The translations under genes were made by a program, and so were the position numbers. A model generated the notes under the pieces. That model ran no database searches, was not told the DNA's origin, and worked only from the letters and a program-made list of their open reading frames with translations. Below are positions 6,409 through 7,892 of a stretch of 7,892 nt of DNA, in pieces (positions within the stretch are counted from its first letter, which is position 1; the number at the start of each line of letters is the position of its first letter). Source of the DNA: Balneolales bacterium (lineage in GTDB: Bacteria > Bacteroidota > Rhodothermia > Balneolales > Natronogracilivirgulaceae); NCBI GenBank assembly GCA_007133875.1, contig SLLW01000391.1, positions 1 through 7,892 on the forward strand. The letters are read 5' to 3'.

Positions 6409-7892
6409 ATGAAAATATACTTACATGTCATATTGGCTTCGATGTTGCTATTTGCACCATCGGCATTTGGCCAAAACAACATCACCATCAATGCCGATCA
6501 GGAACTGAGTAATATCAACCACCATATTTATGGCCATTTTGCAGAGCATCTGGGAACCGGTATCTATGAAGGCGTCTGGGTGGGAGAAGATTCTGAGATC
6601 CCCAACACCGAAGGGTTCCGGTCAGACGTTCTGGAAGCCCTGAAACAACTTGAAATCCCGAATATCCGCTGGCCGGGCGGTTGTTTTGCCGATGAATATT
6701 TTTGGATGGACGGAATCGGCCCCCGGGAAGACCGGCCGAAGCGCATCAATACCCATTGGGGTATGGTAATAGAGGACAACAGCTTCGGTACGCATGAATT
6801 CCTGCGTCTGACCGAACTTCTTGATGCCGAACCGGTTGTTGCCATGAATGTGGGCAGCGGCACCCCCCGTGAATTGCAACAGTGGATCGAGTATATGAAC
6901 TATGACGGCGACAGCGACATGGCCAACCTCCGTCGTGAAAACGGCCGTGAGGACCCCTGGGGCGTAAAATATGTAGGTGTGGGCAACGAGAGCTGGGGCT
7001 GCGGCGGTAACATGCGTCCGGAGTATTATGCCGATCTGTACCGCCGGTTCGCCACCTATACCCGCAACTACAGTGGAAACGAAATTTTCCGTGTGGCCAG
7101 CGGCTATGATAGCGACCGCTACTGGTGGACCGATACGATGATGGAACGCGCCGGTGACATGATGGAGGGGCTCTCCCTGCATTATTACACGATTGCAGGA
7201 CCAAATTGGCAAGAAAAAGGTTCTTCCATAGATTTTCGTGAGGACGAATACTTCTCAGGGCTGAAAACGGCTTTGAGACTTGATGAAATCATTACAGGGC
7301 ACTCCAATCGCATGGACCGTCATGATCCCGAAAAGCGTGTAGCCATGGTTGTTGATGAGTGGGGGATCTGGACCGACCCGCTTCCGGGTACCGAACCCGG
7401 TTTTCTGCAGCAGCAAAACTCGATGAGAGATGCTTTGATTGCTTCCATATCACTTGATATTTTAAACAAGCATAGCGACCGGGTTCGAATGGCCAATATT
7501 GCACAGATGGTTAATGTACTTCAGGCCATGATATTAACTGATGGAGAACAAATGTTGAAGACCCCGACGTATCATATATTCGATATGTACCGGGTTCATT
7601 TTGATACCAAATTATTACAAACACATATCAATGTTGCAGATTATGAATACGATGGCGATAGTATTCCGACGATCAGTCTGACTGCATCAAAAAATGATGA
7701 CGGACAATTAAACATCACGATGACTAACCTTAACGCTCAGGAGACACAGGTTGCCGACATCACTATCCGTGGGCAAAATGTGCGCCGTGCTCACTCGGGT
7801 CGTTTGCTTACCGCCGAAGAAGTGAATGCGATCAATACATTCGAGAATCCGGATAACATCACTATCCGGGATTTTGATCAGTTTAGCCTGGA
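6409..7892 (+). CDS. GH51 alpha-L-arabinofuranosidase, exported, 3' end cut by window
   Basis: A retaining glycoside hydrolase that removes terminal alpha-L-arabinofuranosyl residues from arabinan, arabinoxylan or their oligosaccharides. 494 complete codons are visible with no stop; the family is usually a little over 500 residues, so probably only the last few strands are missing. Residues 1-21 are a signal peptide (cleavage SAFG before QN) without a lipobox cysteine, so it is exported. The (beta/alpha)8 barrel shows RWPGGC (87-92), GNESWGCGG with acid/base E194, HYY (258-260) and DEWGIW with nucleophile E317. The 123-residue spacing of the two glutamates is close to that of characterised GH51 enzymes. 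MANIAQMVNVLQ and TPTYHIFDMY (385-394) are also family motifs. From about residue 410 the C-terminal beta-sandwich follows. ATG 6409 directly precedes the signal peptide. No T9SS domain is visible, but the end is missing. The name abfA is used for such genes, but orthology is not established here. Confidence 0.95.
   Translation, partial: MKIYLHVILASMLLFAPSAFGQNNITINADQELSNINHHIYGHFAEHLGTGIYEGVWVGEDSEIPNTEGFRSDVLEALKQLEIPNIRWPGGCFADEYFWMDGIGPREDRPKRINTHWGMVIEDNSFGTHEFLRLTELLDAEPVVAMNVGSGTPRELQQWIEYMNYDGDSDMANLRRENGREDPWGVKYVGVGNESWGCGGNMRPEYYADLYRRFATYTRNYSGNEIFRVASGYDSDRYWWTDTMMERAGDMMEGLSLHYYTIAGPNWQEKGSSIDFREDEYFSGLKTALRLDEIITGHSNRMDRHDPEKRVAMVVDEWGIWTDPLPGTEPGFLQQQNSMRDALIASISLDILNKHSDRVRMANIAQMVNVLQAMILTDGEQMLKTPTYHIFDMYRVHFDTKLLQTHINVADYEYDGDSIPTISLTASKNDDGQLNITMTNLNAQETQVADITIRGQNVRRAHSGRLLTAEEVNAINTFENPDNITIRDFDQFSL

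Noticed and set aside
1..7892. CRISPR array, insertion sequence, tRNA or attachment sites
   Set aside because: No regularly spaced repeats, transposase-like reading frame, cloverleaf-like sequence or terminal inverted repeats were found by eye.

Overview
The window holds three co-oriented plus-strand genes from a polysaccharide-utilisation-type locus, plus their intergenic regions. The likely host is a Bacteroidota-superphylum bacterium with type IX secretion, probably of the Balneolota/Rhodothermota kind. Three things point there. The middle protein ends in a type A sorting domain with the 'NYPNPFNPTT' signature common in those groups. The outer-membrane receptor has an N-terminal carboxypeptidase-regulatory-like domain. 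The exported proteins are acidic and poor in lysine (7 lysines in about 840 mature residues of the middle protein), which suggests a marine or saline habitat. The taxon is inferred; nothing in the window names it.

Layout: (1) Positions 1-579 are AT-rich with no convincing gene. They carry a near-identical 20-bp element twice (67-86 and 416-435), each containing an AATCA...TGATT dyad, and a palindrome/hairpin at 445-481. (2) 580-3504 encodes a TonB-dependent outer-membrane receptor of 974 residues. (3) 3505-3622 is a 118-bp gap with a stem-loop. (4) 3623-6223 encodes an 866-residue secreted multidomain protein: signal peptide, right-handed parallel beta-helix, two CBM6/35-like beta-sandwich modules and a T9SS C-terminal domain. 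(5) 6224-6408 contains two consecutive hairpins, the second a clear intrinsic terminator, followed by a short region that should hold the promoter of the next gene. (6) 6409 to the window end encodes a signal-peptide-bearing GH51 alpha-L-arabinofuranosidase, cut by the window edge near its expected C-terminus.

Working model (inference): the secreted beta-helix protein binds or cleaves an arabinose-bearing polysaccharide such as pectic arabinan/RG-I or arabinoxylan at the cell surface. The receptor imports oligosaccharides across the outer membrane. The GH51 enzyme removes arabinofuranosyl residues. There is no SusD-like gene next to the receptor and the receptor's plug is not SusC-like, so this is not a classic SusCD locus. 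The first two genes probably share a transcript; the terminator makes the GH51 gene a separate unit. Short ATCAATCA / AATCA-TGATT motifs recur in the non-coding region before each gene and may mark a shared regulator. No mobile element, CRISPR array, tRNA or rRNA was seen, and I did not find a convincing wholly new system.
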